From Boswellia sacra (lineage: Eukaryota > Streptophyta > Magnoliopsida > Sapindales > Burseraceae), in assembly GCA_013180625.2 (NCBI GenBank), contig SNVD02013979.1, positions 1-64,000 on the forward strand: DNA of 64,000 nucleotides, read 5' to 3'. The notes below the pieces were generated by a model. The model saw only the letters and a list, made by a program, of their open reading frames with translations. It had not been told where the DNA came from and did not search any database. The translations under genes and the position numbers were made by a program. Positions 14,520-26,846 of the stretch are shown here, in pieces. Positions within the stretch are counted from its first letter, which is position 1, and each line of letters starts with the position of its first letter.

Positions 14520-14790
14520 TTAAAGATATAGAATCAACAGTTTTCCAAATTTTCAATGGAAACTTCGAAAACTCATAATAATTTCAAATCTCAACCTTTT
14601 GATGTGAAATACAATGCCACAGATTTATGTTCATGTTTGGAGCAACGTATTAAAAATACAAAACGAAATTTGATCTCTAGGGTTCTCAATAAATTCGATA
14701 ATACCACACGGTTACTTAAACCTCTGCAAAATTTCTAGTCTAAGTATAAGGTACAATAATCCTAGCTTATAATCAATAAATCAAACTAGA
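14520..14790. repeat. right copy of ~260-bp direct repeat flanking the Gypsy fragment
   Basis: Second copy of 11590-11845. The Gypsy frame ends on a stop within the first bases of this repeat, and sequence beyond AATCAA at its right end continues into the terminal 320 bases of the minus-strand LTR. Confidence 0.75.
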
Positions 14791-15113
14791 AAAGTCATGG
14801 GTTTACCTTCAAAATCTTTGAGTTTCAGTGCCTCAACCCTAGCCTTCATGTCTAAATCAAGCTATTGCATTATAAAATTATATATCTACGCTAGATGAAG
14901 ATAACTTACGTATCTTGTATATATGTTGTCAAGAGAATAAGAATAATCACTTCTTATCTCTTCCTAATTTATATCTAACTAAAATTCCCTTTAATAACAA
15001 TAATACTAGATAAACTCTAAAATGACGTAAACAGCCCTATTATAATATAATTAGGCCACTAAGGAAAACAAATTTAATTAAAACTCCAAATTAAACAAAT
15101 TGTGGGAGTTACA

Positions 15114-16760
15114 AAATATGTCGTTTATTTATTTGAGGAATATATGGATGACATTATATAATTATGAATTATCCCTCTCAAGTTAGATAATTAATTTCTT
15201 TATGATGCATGAACCAAGTTAATTTCTTTTTTTATTATTATCATTTAGTTTCTACCTGATTTATTTTCTAGTAATATACAATATTTTATTATACACGATA
15301 TGATATTGTTTAGAAGAAAATAGTGAAATAAGTTAAAACCATGGGAATTCCTTGAATCGTTGGAGACTCTTTAAGTTACAAAACCTAAAAGTAAGGGATA
15401 AGTGTGAATTATAATGATTACCATAAATGTTTTTAATAGTACTCATTTTTATATTAGTTAATTTTATATGATAATTTCTAAAGTACTAATTTTGTGTCTT
15501 TGTGATAAATATATATTATATAAGGGTCCAACAAATATACATAATATTCAATATATAAATTCTTTCACAAAATATTTAACTATTCTTTTTAAAATTTAGA
15601 CATCATGATCCTATTCGAAAAACCAATAGTTTGACAGTTCTTTTATTGTTGAGCTTTAATGTCTGATGGACTGATATGCATCGAGTTCTAAGACCGACAA
15701 ATGGATTTTGATTGTGCTGTTAAGAGACAAGTGTTCAATAAAAAAAAAACATATGTTTGCCTGTTGGAGTGTTGGAAAGGATCATGTCATCAATTTTTTT
15801 AACACTTGAATTAAATTAAAAGAAATGTATATATGAAAATTGTACTTTTATGAGATATGATTCTTTGCTAACTTGATGTAACTAATTAGCTCCAAAAATT
15901 ATGAAAACTTCTTCAGTTTCCTATTTAAATGTTTTTGCATTGAAAAAAAAAAGTTACAAAAGTTGAGTATGCGGGAAAATAGATTTATAAAGAAAGTTTG
16001 TCCAAATATTTGTGAGTGCAATTATCAAGTCCTGACTTAAAGATATCACAAAATATATCTATCTTATAACCTAAGTTAAAAATAATATTACTTATTTTTA
16101 ACACATTGAAAAAGTGGTTAGTTGAAATATTTTAGAAATTGAAGTCAATCTAGCAGTGTTGGGTCGTTCTATCATATATACTTATATGTTGAATCCTTAT
16201 AAAAGTCATAAACGAACATATAAACATTATAAACGCTCTTATAAGATTTATAAATATTAAAAGAAAGAGTTGTTTTATTCAGCCCCCACTTTTCACCTCT
16301 TCAACCCTCATTTTTACTTTGATTTTTGTTTACAATCTTGTCCTAAACTAAAATTATTAAAGAGGACTAAAAATACTCAAAACACATACCTAATTATTTG
16401 CCATACAACAAACTCTAATTCTATTTAATAATTAGAAACGATAATTTATTTTCATGTTTTGATAATATTTTTTTCTAATTGATCGCGTTTGAGATTGCTT
16501 GAGTTTTGTCTCAAAATTCTTATTTTTTGTTAATTTATTAATTTTTTAAGAATTTTTTATATCTAGGTATTTAGATATTTATTTGGATGTTTACGATTCT
16601 TTTGTTTCTAGGTTGCGAAAGCTCGAACTTCCTAGTTTTCTCAAGAAACAAAAATGGAATTTTCCTGTGAAAAAAACAAAACCCACGTCTTTTTTTTTTC
16701 TTTTTGTTTTTGTAGCCTCTTTATTTAAATAAGTTTATGGAATATCAGTTTACCCAAAAG
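15114..16760. other. AT-rich intergenic DNA
   Basis: No gene-like frame was recognised. A short piece at about 16262-16330 resembles, in inverted orientation, a segment near 25930-26010 on the other side of the second Copia element (see findings). Confidence 0.5.
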
Positions 16761-16765
16761 AAAAG

Positions 16766-17663
16766 TGTTGGTGTCAAAGTCTACTACATATGCATGTGCC
16801 ATGCATATGATGAGTTTTGATCAACTTGTGATAAAACAAGAATATTATTTTTATTCCTATTTTAATGTTTCTAGAATTATATTTTAGGAAGTATTTGATT
16901 TGTAATAAATATCTCTTTAGATTATGATATAATATATTGTATCCTAATTAGAATAGGAGAATATTTATTTGTCCTAATTCCTTTTGGAGTTTGTTTATAA
17001 TACTTCCTATTTTATTTCTCCTAATCCTAATATGATTTTGATTAGAATTTTTACAGGATTTCTAGGAGATTTTGGTCAAACCTCTCACTATATATATACA
17101 AAGCTATTCAGGCGGCTGTGAACGTGATTGAGAGATTAACGTGTTGGTTGTTTTGGTTTTGAGAGAGTCTTGAGTTTGGAATTCCATGAATTCATAGAAG
17201 AGAGCTTCAATGCAAAAGGAATGTCTTCTTTGATTTGATTCTTTGAGTCTTTTGATTTATATATGAGTGGTAGAAATCGTACATGAGTTGTTGATCGAGT
17301 CTGTGTGAGTTAGTAGACACTTGGGATAACTTACGGGTTAAGTGTTTATGTAATTCTGTTTCAGATATCACTGTTATATGTAACTTAACAGTGTGTTGTT
17401 AAGTTATCTTCGATAGAGAGTGGACAGTGTCACTAGAGTTTAAGATCTTGGCGGGATTTTGTTTGTCAAAGATTAGGTCAGTATGTGAGAGTGAGTCAGC
17501 ACTGTTAAAGGTCTTAAAGATTGTACAAACAATTAGTAAATTGTAGCTCTATAGTTGTCCGTGGACGTAGGTTTTATAACCGAACCACGTAAAATCCTCC
17601 TGTGCCGATTTACTTTACAATTTATATTATATTTCTTATAACTACATACCTCCAGAACTATCA
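16766..17663 (+). repeat. 5' LTR of the Sirevirus-like Copia element
   Basis: Starts TGTTGGTGTC after AAAAG, ends CTATCA before the primer binding site. TATATATATAC near 17088-17098 is a candidate TATA box. Compared with the 3' LTR it lacks about 19 bases present there near 24398-24420. Confidence 0.9.
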
Positions 17664-17665
17664 AT

Positions 17666-17680
17666 TGGTATCAGAGTGGG
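17666..17680 (+). promoter_or_regulatory. primer binding site, initiator Met-tRNA type
   Basis: TGGTATCAGAGTGGG begins two bases after the 5' LTR and matches the complement of the plant initiator Met-tRNA 3' end apart from minor changes. It primes minus-strand DNA synthesis in Copia elements. Confidence 0.85.
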
Positions 17681-17726
17681 TTCACTGATAGACAAGTGAA
17701 GAAAAAGATCACGTTGATCTGGAAGG

Positions 17727-19532
17727 ATGGAGTTTATTCGCATTGGAGGATCCAGAATACAACCACCCATTCTTGATGATGGTAATTATTCATATTGGAA
17801 GGTAAGAATGATGATGTATATCAAATCTCTTGATAACAGGGCATGACTAGTGTGCTTAAAGGATGGACACCACTAACAAAGGTGAATGCTTTTGGTGATT
17901 CTGAAGCCAAACCAGAGGATGAATGGACTGATGAAGAATACCATCGTTCCAGCTAGAATTCAAAGGCTCTCAATGCAATTTTTGCTGCAGTGGACTTAAA
18001 CAACTTCGGACAGATTTCAAGGTGCAAAATGGCCAAAGAAGCTTGGGACATACTTGAGGTAAAACATGAAGGTACCGCATCTGTTAAAAGATCTAAATTG
18101 ATGAGACTTAATTCTCAATTTGAAAATCTGATGATGCATGAGGATGAGTCAATTTCTAAGTTTTACTCTAAGATATGTCACATTACAAATTCGGCATACA
18201 TGCTTGAAAAAACTTTCACGGATGCAGAAGTTGTTAGCAAAATAATTAGGTCTGTCCCAGATAAATTTCAACCCAAAATCTCAGCAATTGAGGAAGTTAA
18301 AAACACTGATGAGATGAGAGTTGATGAACTGATTGGCATTCTCCAAAACTTTGAAATTAATCAAAGTACTAGGAAGCAAAAAGGTAAAAGCATTGCATTC
18401 AATGTGAAAATTGAAAAATATGATGATGAAGTAGTGATGAGCTTGATGAAACTGATTCTAAACAGATTGCTTTTCTAACAAAAAATTATGTCAAGTTTAT
18501 GAAAAGAAATTTCAGGAAAAAGAATCAAGGAAAGCCATCAAACTCAAGCGAAGAAACACTCAGGAAGTTCAGCAAGGAGAATGACAAGAGAAAGCCAAAA
18601 CAACCTGAAAAGAAAGGGCAAATTCAGTGTTATAAATGTTTTGATTATGGGTATATTCAATCTGAATGTGCAAATCTCAAGAAGAAGAATAAAGGGCTGA
18701 CAGCAACCTGGAGTGATGAATCAGAATCCGAGTTAGAAGATCAAGACTGCATGAGCAACTTTGTTGCATTTACTACATCTGCAGCTGACAAAGGAAATAC
18801 TATTATGTCTGACATAACAAAAAATTACAGAACCAGTATTGATCATTCAGATGAAGAAAAAGGACCAGAATACTATGAAGAGTTGTAAGAGACATACAAC
18901 GCACTCTATGGTGAATGGCTGAATTAGAAGGAAGAAATTAAAGCCTTAAAGAAAAAGATTGAGAGCTGGAATGTGAAAAATCCTTTGCTGAAAATCAGAT
19001 CACAGAACTGAAAACTGTTTTGACAGACAAAACAACACATATTGAGAAAATTATAACAGAACTGGTTGAAAGCAAGAGGTGTGTTGATCAACTCAAAATT
19101 GGAGCAGCCAAACTTGATCAGGTCTTGAACCTTGGAAGAGACAACTCTAACAAACATGGATTGGGGTATACAGAAGGTAATATTGCATCTACATCAAAAA
19201 TAGTCTTTGTAAAATCTTCAACAACAGATAAAAATTCTAAACTTAATTCTTTAAAGTCAAGTCCTAGTTCAAAAGGTGATGAAAGATTTGTTTCTCCTCT
19301 AAGTTCGTTCAAGTCTAGTCCTGAAAAGGTAAGAAAATTTATTGCTACTTGTTATCTTTGTCGTAAAAAGGGACATATTAGGCCTAAATGCTTTAAATTG
19401 TTGAATCTTTTGCATAAAAGATCAAAACAGTTTAAACTATTACTTAAATCACGATTGCAGTGGGTTAGGAAAGACAAAACAGTATACCATGTTGCTTTTA
19501 CTGCACTTAATCATGCTTTTAATGATTTGTGA
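17727..19532 (+). pseudogene. Copia gag region with two zinc knuckles, broken
   Basis: Begins at ATG 17727 (MEFIRIGGSR). The first 90 codons contain two stops, then an open stretch 17990-18478 carries the UBN2/retrotransposon gag core (AKEAWDILEVKHEGT, SKIIRSVPDKFQPKI). After a shift, frame 18499-18888 carries a first knuckle CYKCFDYGYIQSEC with the zinc-binding His replaced by Tyr. The frame 19020-19532 carries a second, intact knuckle CYLCRKKGHIRPKC (about 19354-19395). Between them is a Lys/Glu-rich coiled-coil-like stretch (18925-19100). Two knuckles and a long gag suit Sireviruses. Packages the element RNA in the cytoplasm when intact. Confidence 0.85.
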
Positions 19533-22500
19533 TATTTTGACAGTGGTTGTTCCAGGCACAGGAGTGGAAATAAATTGTTTTTAATAGATTTTAAAGCATG
19601 CAGGGATGGTAATGTCACCTTTAAAGATGGAGCAAAAAGTAAGATCATTGGTCAAAGGCCTACCCAATTTTGAAAATGTTTTGCTGGTTGAAGGTTTGAA
19701 AGCTGATCTTATTAGTATCAGTAAGATTTGTGATGACAAGTATATTGTTAATTTCACACAAAACAAATGCATGGTCTTAGATAATTTTGGTAAATGCATT
19801 CTAGAAGGTAATAGATCTTTGGATAATTGTTATTTGATAGAAATTGCATTTCATGCTAGGATTTCGGATTTAGAATTGTGGCATCAAAAATTAGGACACC
19901 TAAATTACAAAGACTTGGTTAAATTAACTAAGTTAGATGCTGTAAAAGGAGTTCCTAAACTTGATGACAAAATTAATGAAATTTGTGGACCATGTCAAAT
20001 GGGAAAACAAATCAGAAGTTCACACAAATCAAATCCACATCTTAGCACATCTAAGATACTTGATTTGCTTCACAGGGATCTTATGGGTCCTATGCAAATT
20101 GAAAGTATTACAGGTAAGAGATACATATTTGTTTGTGTGGATGATTTTTCTAGATATAGTTGGGTTGATTTCATTAAAGAAAAATATGACACTTTTGAAG
20201 CTTTTAGGAATCTTTGTGTTAAGCTTGAAAATGAGCAAAATAGGAACATTGGAAGGATTGTGAGACTAAGAAGTGATCATGGCAAGGAGTTTGAAAACGT
20301 TAGCTATGCTGACTTTTGCAAATATCATGAAATTGATCATGAATTTTTAGCTCCTAAAACCCCTGAACAGAATGGCATTGTGGAAAGGAAGAATAGAACT
20401 CTTCAAGAGATGGCAAGAGTGATACTCAATAGCAAGAAGTTGACAAAAAGGCTATGGGCTTAAGCAATAAGTACTGCTTGTTATATTTCAAATAGAGTTT
20501 TTCTTAGACTTGGCACTAACCAGACAACTTATGAAATTTTGAAAGGAAGAAAACCTAATTTGAAATATTTTCATGTCTTTGGTTGCAGGTGTTACATCTT
20601 AAACGACAGAGAACTGTTAGAAAAATTAGATCCAAGGAGTGATGAAAGAGTCTTCGTGGGATATGCTCAAAACAGCAAAGCATTTCGAGTTTACAATCTT
20701 GGAACTGAGGCAGTCATGGAATTTGCAAACATAGTATTTGATGACCTTGATGATTATGCAAAGCACTCACAAGAGGAAAGCATAACCAGCTTCACGGAAG
20801 ATACAGAAAAATCAGATTCAGACATCAACAAAAAGGAAGATGCTGTTATGAAGGAGGAAACAGCTGCTGTTACACCTGATGTAACAGTAACATCTGACAA
20901 CTCAGATTTGAATAGAAATTCAATTCAGAATGATGAAGATAGAAAAGATCCACCCACATGGATACAGAAGGCACATCCAACAAGTTTTATCATTGGAACA
21001 CCAGATGGCATGATGAAAACCCGGAGCAAGGTAAGAAATCAGGTAAAGTTTGCATGTTATGTGTCTTTAGTTGAACCAAAAAATGTGAAAGAAGCCTTAA
21101 GGGAAGATGTGTGGATTTAAGCTATGCAAGATGAACTTAATCAGTTTAAAAGGAATGAAGTATGGGAATTAGTTCCTAGGCCAGAAAATACAAATGTCAT
21201 TGGAACTAAATGGATATTCAAAAATAAAACTGATGAAAATGGTCAAGTAGTAAGGAATAAAGTCAGGCTAGTTGCACAAGGTTACACACAAGTTGAAGGC
21301 ATAGACTTTGATGAGACCTTTGCACTAGTAGCTAGACTTGAGTCAATCAGATTACTACTTGCAATTGCTTGTTTGCTTGATTTTAAATTGTACCAAATGG
21401 ATGTTAAAACAGCATTTTTAAATGGCTATCTTAATGAAAAAGTTTTTGTTGACAGCCTAAGGGATTTGAAGATCCTAAACATCCTGATTTTGTGTACAAA
21501 TTGCACAAAGCTTTGTAGGTTTGAAACAAGCTCCTAGAGCTTGGTATGAAAGGTTGACAAATTTTTTGATCAACAGAGGTTATATAAGAGGCAGCAATGA
21601 TAAGACTTTGTTTATCAAACATGCATCTAACTATTTTATTGTTGCTTAAATATATGTTGATGACATTGTCTTCGGATCAACTAATAAAAGCAAAACTAAT
21701 GAGTTTGTTAAGTTGATGCCGGAAGAGTTTGAGATGAGCATGGTAGGAGAATTAAATTTCTTTCTTGGATTACAGGTTAAGCAAATGAATGATGGGATAT
21801 TCATATCTCAATCAAAATATGCTAAAAATCTTGTAAAGAAGTTTGGGCTTGAGAATGCAAAACCAATGAAAACTCCTATCAGTACTAATCTAAAACTTTC
21901 AAAAGACAATGCAGGAAAAGATGTTGATGCAAGTTTGTACAGAAGCATTATTGGCAGCCTACTATACCTCGCAGCAAGCAGACCAGATTTGTGCTTTAGT
22001 GTAGGACTTTGTGCTAGATTTCAAGCAAATCCCAAAGAATCACATCTGTCAGCAGCTAAGAGAATCATCAGGTATGTTCATGGAACACATGATTATAGAA
22101 TATGGTTTTCTAAAGATACAAATGATTATCTTGTAGGGTTTAGTGATGCTGATTGGGCAGGAAATGCAGATGACAGAAAAAGTACATCAAGAAGTTGTTT
22201 TTATCTTGGTACTAACTTGGTTCTTAGCACAGCAAAAAGCAGAATTTTATTTCTTTATCTTCTGTTGAAGCCGAATACATAGCGGCAGGGAGTTGTTGCA
22301 CACAACTATTATGGATGAAGCAAATGTTGAGTGATTATGGTATTGAACAAAAGCCTATAACTGTGTTTTGTGATAATACTAGTGCTATAAATATTTCCAA
22401 AAATCCTGTTCAGCATTCTAGAACAAAACACATTGACATAAGATACTATTTTATAAAGGAACTAGTAGAGTCTAAGGTGATACACATTGAACACATCTCC

Positions 22501-22587
22501 ACTGATAGACAATTGGTTGACTTGTTCACTAAGGCATTGGATACAACAAGATTTGAAAATCTAAGAAAAGCCTTAGGCATCTGTTAG
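19533..22587 (+). pseudogene. Copia pol: protease, integrase, RT, RNase H, broken
   Basis: The protease motif DSGCSRH is seen at about 19538-19560. GAG-pre-integrase/integrase occupies 19606-20463, with the HHCC zinc site (WHQKLGHLNY .. ICGPCQMGK) and core acidic residues (VDDFSRYSW, RSDHGKEF, PEQNGIVERKNR). A stop at 20461 precedes frame 20539-21120. RT runs from 21124 ([14 protein letters not shown]), with frameshifts near 21455 and 21510, and its catalytic YVDD is intact at 21653-21664. RT/RNase H continues in 21713-22282 (SDADWAGNADDRKST), shifts near 22240, and ends in 22315-22587 (RTKHIDIRYYF .. ALGIC). Few inactivating changes per kilobase suggest moderate age. Confidence 0.92.
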
Positions 22588-24191
22588 TTACATGAATGAA
22601 CTATGCTTATTGTTATGTTAATTGTATTTACAATATCATAAGTTTTCTTCTAATTGAGCATGTGTAAGCTGTGATATAAAATTGTGTGACTGATAAAATA
22701 CTGGTACAAAAATTAAAAAATACAGAGAGGGCTACCAGTATATAATGTGTGAAAGCCATCCATTGAGAGTAACTTCATTGTATCTAAGAAATATGGTGAG
22801 GTCACCCACTCAAATAGAAAAGGGCTACCTCTATACATATGTGAAAGCTACTGTATTATTTAGCAAATTCACATTGAGACTAACTTTTGTGTGTGTAAGA
22901 ATCATGCTCAAGTTGATCACTCAATTAGATTAAGTGATGAAATAATTAAAAGAAAATAAAATAACTCTTGAATATGCTTTCTTAGAATGATTCATATGAT
23001 GTTCATATATTGTTGTTATGTTATTTTTAACTGTGTTCCGTTACGTTTTTCATAACATACGGTGCTCTTTGTGCTTATTCGAAATTTGATTTTCTTGTGT
23101 GTCTATGTGTCAAAAATGCCATGTCAGCATTATTGAATTGAGGGGGAGAAGTTTCAATGGGGGGAATCCTGATTCTATTAGAATTCCTTATTCAAATTGG
23201 AATCAAATTTGAATTTTTGTCCATTAATGTCAGTTATGAAACGGTTTTGGAAATACAATTAATATTAAATATTGTTAAAAACAAAATTGTTTTCAATATA
23301 GCCTAGTATATTAAGGAATTGCTTAGGGCTTTTCCTGTTCATTCCATACTCCCACAACAGTTTCTTCCTTGTCCCGCGTCTTGCTTCTTTCTTCCTGTTC
23401 TAGAAATTTTCTTTGCAGAACAGTAACCCTACTCAACAACCTGCTGTTGAGTTACCCATAACAGAAACCAGTGCAGAAATACGTGGTAGGGAGATTCGAA
23501 CAATTGTAGCTGAAGTCACTGACACTTCTTCTGACACAGCTGAAGAACACACTGCTTTTGCAGCTTCTGAACAGCTAACTCCAACCATAACAGGGAAAAG
23601 ATATAAAACAAAGGCTGGCAGACTTAGGAAGCGTTGAAAGTCTCCAAGACTTCGTTCAGTGCTTTTGGCACTTGTGCTGAAATCAAGGGGGAGATCAAGA
23701 GGAGTTTTCTGATTTTTTTGTGATCTTTTTATGTCTGATATTACCGTGGTTACTTACTTCTGTTTTGTTTATATTTTTTTGTTGCTTATTTCTCAAGGGA
23801 TGTAAGTAAGTAGTAATGGGAACTAAGAAGAACTTCTTATGTTTGCTTTATGTGTGCATTTAAGATATCTTGCGTTGATGAATGTTTTGCTTGGATGTTT
23901 TGCTCTGATCATGATCAAATTGCATTGATTGATATAATTGCTCTGATCATGAATTGATTAATGTGTGTTGCTTGATCAGTTTGATAAAGTCATTTTGGTT
24001 GCAGGATATACTTATTCTGACAGTGTTCTGTTATGAGTTTTGTAACAGCTCACTGGTTAATTCTTTACACATTACAATTTTTGTTTGCTATTTCATGATA
24101 GCTTATTGTTATGATTAACTTATCATGTGTGATGTTCTTTGATCAGAAACAGTTTGGTGTTTTCATCACAAGTTGCCAAAAAGGGGGAGAC
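22588..24191 (+). other. post-pol region of the Sirevirus-like element
   Basis: This 1.6-kb region holds no core retroviral domain. It contains a 74-codon frame at 23413-23637 (listed separately) and three polypurine tracts with the same core, at 23141-23150 (AGGGGGAGAA), 23685-23694 and 24181-24190 (both AAGGGGGAGA). The last abuts the 3' LTR and would be the functional one. In Sireviruses this position can hold an env-like frame; I see no transmembrane or signal-peptide-like segment here. Confidence 0.7.
23413..23637 (+). CDS. small hypothetical frame downstream of pol
   Basis: A 74-codon open frame, Ser/Thr/Glu-rich, ending in a basic tail (KTKAGRLRKR). There is no recognised domain. It lies where Sireviruses may carry an extra frame, and could be the remnant of a longer one because the frame continues, after the stop, into another basic stretch. 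Coding potential is weak and there is no independent support. Confidence 0.3.
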   Translation: MQNSNPTQQPAVELPITETSAEIRGREIRTIVAEVTDTSSDTAEEHTAFAASEQLTPTITGKRYKTKAGRLRKR

Positions 24192-25114
24192 TGTTGGTGT
24201 CAAAGTCTATTACATATGCATGTGCCATGCACATGATGAGTTTTGATCAACTTGTGATAAAACAAGAATATTATTTTTATTCCTATTTTAATGTTTCTAG
24301 AATTAAATTTTAGGAAGTATTTGATTTGTAATAAATATCTCTTTAGATTAGGATATAATATCTTGTATCCTAATTAGAATAGGAGAATATTTATTTGTCA
24401 GGAGCATATTTATTTCTCCTAATTCCTTTTGGAGTTTGTTTATAACACTTCTTATTTTATTTATCCTAATCCTAATATGATTTTGATTAGAATTTTTACA
24501 GGATTTCTAGGAGATTTTGGTCAGACCTCTCACTATATATATATACAAAGCTATTCAGGCGGCTGTGAACGTGATTGAAAGATTAACGTGTTGGTTGTTT
24601 TGATTGTGAGAGAGTCTTGAGTTCGGCACTCCATGAATTCATAGAAGAGAGCTTCAATGCAAAAGGAATGTCTTCTTTGATTTGATTCTTTGAGTCTTTT
24701 GATTTATGTATGATTGATAGAAATCGTACATGAGTTGTTGATCGAGTCTGTGTGAGTTAGTAGACACTTGGGATAACTTGCGGGTTAAGTGTTTATGTAA
24801 TTCTGTTTCAGACATCATTGTTATGTGTAACTTAATAGTGTGTTGTTAAGTTATCTACAATAGCGAGTAGGCAGTGTCACTAGAGTTTAAGATCTTAGCG
24901 AGATTTTGTTTGTCAAAGATTAGGTCAGTGTGTGAGAGTGAGTTAGCACTGTAAAAGGTCCTAAAGATTGTACAAGCAAGAACTTAGTGAATTGCAGCTC
25001 TATAGTTGTCCGTGGACGTAGGTTTTATAACTGAACCACGTAAAACCTCCTGTGCCGATTTACTTTACAGTTTACTGTTATATTTCTTATAACTGCATAC
25101 CTCCAGAACTATCA
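24192..25114 (+). repeat. 3' LTR of the Sirevirus-like Copia element
   Basis: Starts TGTTGGTGTC right after the polypurine tract AAGGGGGAGAC and ends ACTATCA before AAAAG (25115-25119). It carries an extra ~19 bases near 24398-24420 that look like a local duplication of ATATTTATTT. Confidence 0.9.
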
Positions 25115-25119
25115 AAAAG

Positions 25120-26560
25120 CAACCCATATAAGCTTATGCAGAAATAATGTATAACTACGGAGTATTTTACAGGGCCTTTAGCGAGTCAATGACTTTTTTG
25201 AGGTTTACATACTGATAATTATTATTTTTAACTAAAAGTGACGGAGTCTCTGGCTCTTTTTTCACGTGGGAAACTCGATGAAGCAAAGAAGTTTTAAGTG
25301 GCTTTAGCTAATTGTTAATATCCGTTAAAGAATGAAATGTGAGTAACTCGTAAGTTTATTATGATAATTGCTTGGATTCTAGCGTGTTGGTTAAACAAAC
25401 TTATGATATTATTTGAATCCAATAAAGGGTTTAGTGTTTTAGCTCTTTTGGCTAAAAAGCCTCTAAGCTCATCAGATTACATGTAGTATACTTAACAACA
25501 TAAGGAGATTTCAGGTGTTTTCTTATACAGTTTGATGTATGTAGTGTCGAAGAGAAGGAAAGGAAAAATGTTTGTCTTTATCTGTTTGCCAGACGTTGAT
25601 TACTCACTGCATTCTTTTACCAGAAAACCTTGGGATATCACTATTTGGGAAGAATAAGCCAAATATGTATAGTACTTCTATTTTTCTTTATTTTCTAGTT
25701 TGATATTGTGGATGATTTGACAAAGCTAATCCATGGCCTCACTCATGGTTCTACTTAATTTGTTGTAAAGATAGAAGGAGAACTGACGTTAAGGAAAGGG
25801 CAGATCATGCAATTACTATGAAAAAATTTGTAGAACTGATACAGGTAAATTGGGTGTGATAAAAAACTTAAAAGGGTATTTTAATAACTAAATGAGGTCT
25901 AATAAAAAAGATATAAGGGTTTAAAACTTATATTAGGATGTACTTAAAAGTGGAGGTTAAAGAGGTAGAAAGTGGGGGACTGAGGGGACTGAGTAGAGCA
26001 ACTTTAAAAGAAAAAGTTATTTCACAAATAATTACGGTATTTATATTATGAATGATCATCAATAGTGTCTGAAAACAACTTCTTTATAATTATTTTCAAA
26101 TTTTGTATACGAGTGTATAATTTTTATACGGTTTCTACTGCTTTTATATATAACCTTGTATCCGGACATACATTGTAGACAAATGGCATTGTATTTGAAG
26201 AAATGTAATGAAATTGAAACCCCTCAACTGCATAGAAATTATTCCCATTCTATCCTAATTAAAAATATGCTTTCAAATGTAGCCCAATGTGCCAACCGGT
26301 AATTACATTAACACTCTCCGTCACCAACGAAACTCTATAACTCATATGACAAATAATTGAATTACAATTTTGATTATTTATAAGGTATAAATTGTTGTAA
26401 AAAATTCTCCCTTAATTTTTTGTGCTCCAAATGAAAAGAATTAATCAATGAATATGAAACTATAAAAATTACCAATTTAAACTAAAAAGAAAATTAAATA
26501 AAGAAAATTTGAAAGCAACATAAGAGGATTGAAAAAAAATTAAAAATAATAATAATAATA
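25120..26560. other. intergenic region upstream of the TPR-DnaJ gene
   Basis: AT-rich, with no long frames. A segment at about 25850-26010 (with GTGGAGGTTAAAGAGGTAGA near 25952) resembles 16262-16400 in inverted orientation and may be a small non-autonomous transposon. The last 300 bases probably contain the promoter of the downstream gene. Confidence 0.45.
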
Positions 26561-26846
26561 ATGAGAACCCGTGAAACAGTGAAAGAAAGCCCTTTTCTCT
26601 CCCTCTTCTCTCTCTTCCTTAATGATCAATCATTTGGCGATGTCTTTTGATCATCTTCACGCCCCCTTTGATTGAATCCCGGCTGTCCGATTAGATGACT
26701 CCCACGTTGACATGTTGCCGCTGGCGTTGCTAGACCCCGGACCTCCCGACGCCCAGGTTTCTCTTTCTCTCTTGTTCGATATTTCCATTTCTCAACAATC
26801 AAACCATTCAAAGCAGCGCTTTTTGTGTTCACATTCGTCACAGACG
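26561..26846 (+). promoter_or_regulatory. putative 5'UTR and core promoter (Y patch) of the TPR-DnaJ gene
   Basis: A CT-rich run at 26590-26621 (TTTTCTCTCCCTCTTCTCTC and onward) is the pyrimidine patch common near plant transcription starts. GC content then rises toward the start codon. The reading frame is open from ATG 26712 to ATG 26847. I take 26847 (MNPSNFGDNF) as the start because the 45 codons before it look like untranslated leader and because related plant proteins commonly begin in this way; the upstream start is an alternative. Confidence 0.4.

Larger units (their letters stand above)
10047..15113 (-). mobile_element. large minus-strand Gypsy-type LTR interrupted by a foreign fragment
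   Basis: Read on the minus strand it begins TGTAACTCCCACAATTTG at 15113 and ends AAGTGTTACA at 10047, with TGTAAC/GTTACA ends typical of plant Gypsy LTRs. The continuity of LTR-like sequence is broken by a plus-strand gag-pol fragment (11846-14519) and a duplication (11590-11845 repeated at 14520-14790). Subtracting both leaves an LTR of about 2.1 kb. No matching 5-bp duplication is found at the outer ends (AATCT versus AAATA), so the limits are tentative, or the insertion site has been altered. Confidence 0.55.
16766..25114 (+). mobile_element. Sirevirus-like Ty1/Copia LTR retrotransposon, full length, TSD AAAAG
   Basis: About 0.9-kb LTRs at 16766-17663 and 24192-25114 begin TGTTGGTGTC and end ACTATCA. 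The element is flanked by AAAAG at 16761-16765 and 25115-25119. A near-perfect Met-tRNA primer site follows the 5' LTR at 17666-17680. The coding order is gag, protease, integrase, RT, RNase H (Copia). A 1.6-kb region without core genes separates pol from the 3' LTR and contains repeated polypurine tracts, which with the long LTRs is characteristic of the Sirevirus (SIRE/Maximus) lineage. LTR identity by eye is around 95%. Several stops and frameshifts make it defective, yet it is much better preserved than the Copia copy at 3342. Confidence 0.92.

Noticed and set aside
17660..17680. tRNA gene fragment
   Set aside because: The match is to the 3' end complement of Met-tRNA only, placed just after an LTR: a primer binding site. 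The same holds for 45873 and 63898.
25155..25245. Stowaway-like MITE suggested by CTACGGAGTATTTTA and GACGGAGTC words
   Set aside because: The two words are not arranged as terminal inverted repeats with TA duplications, so I could not define an element.
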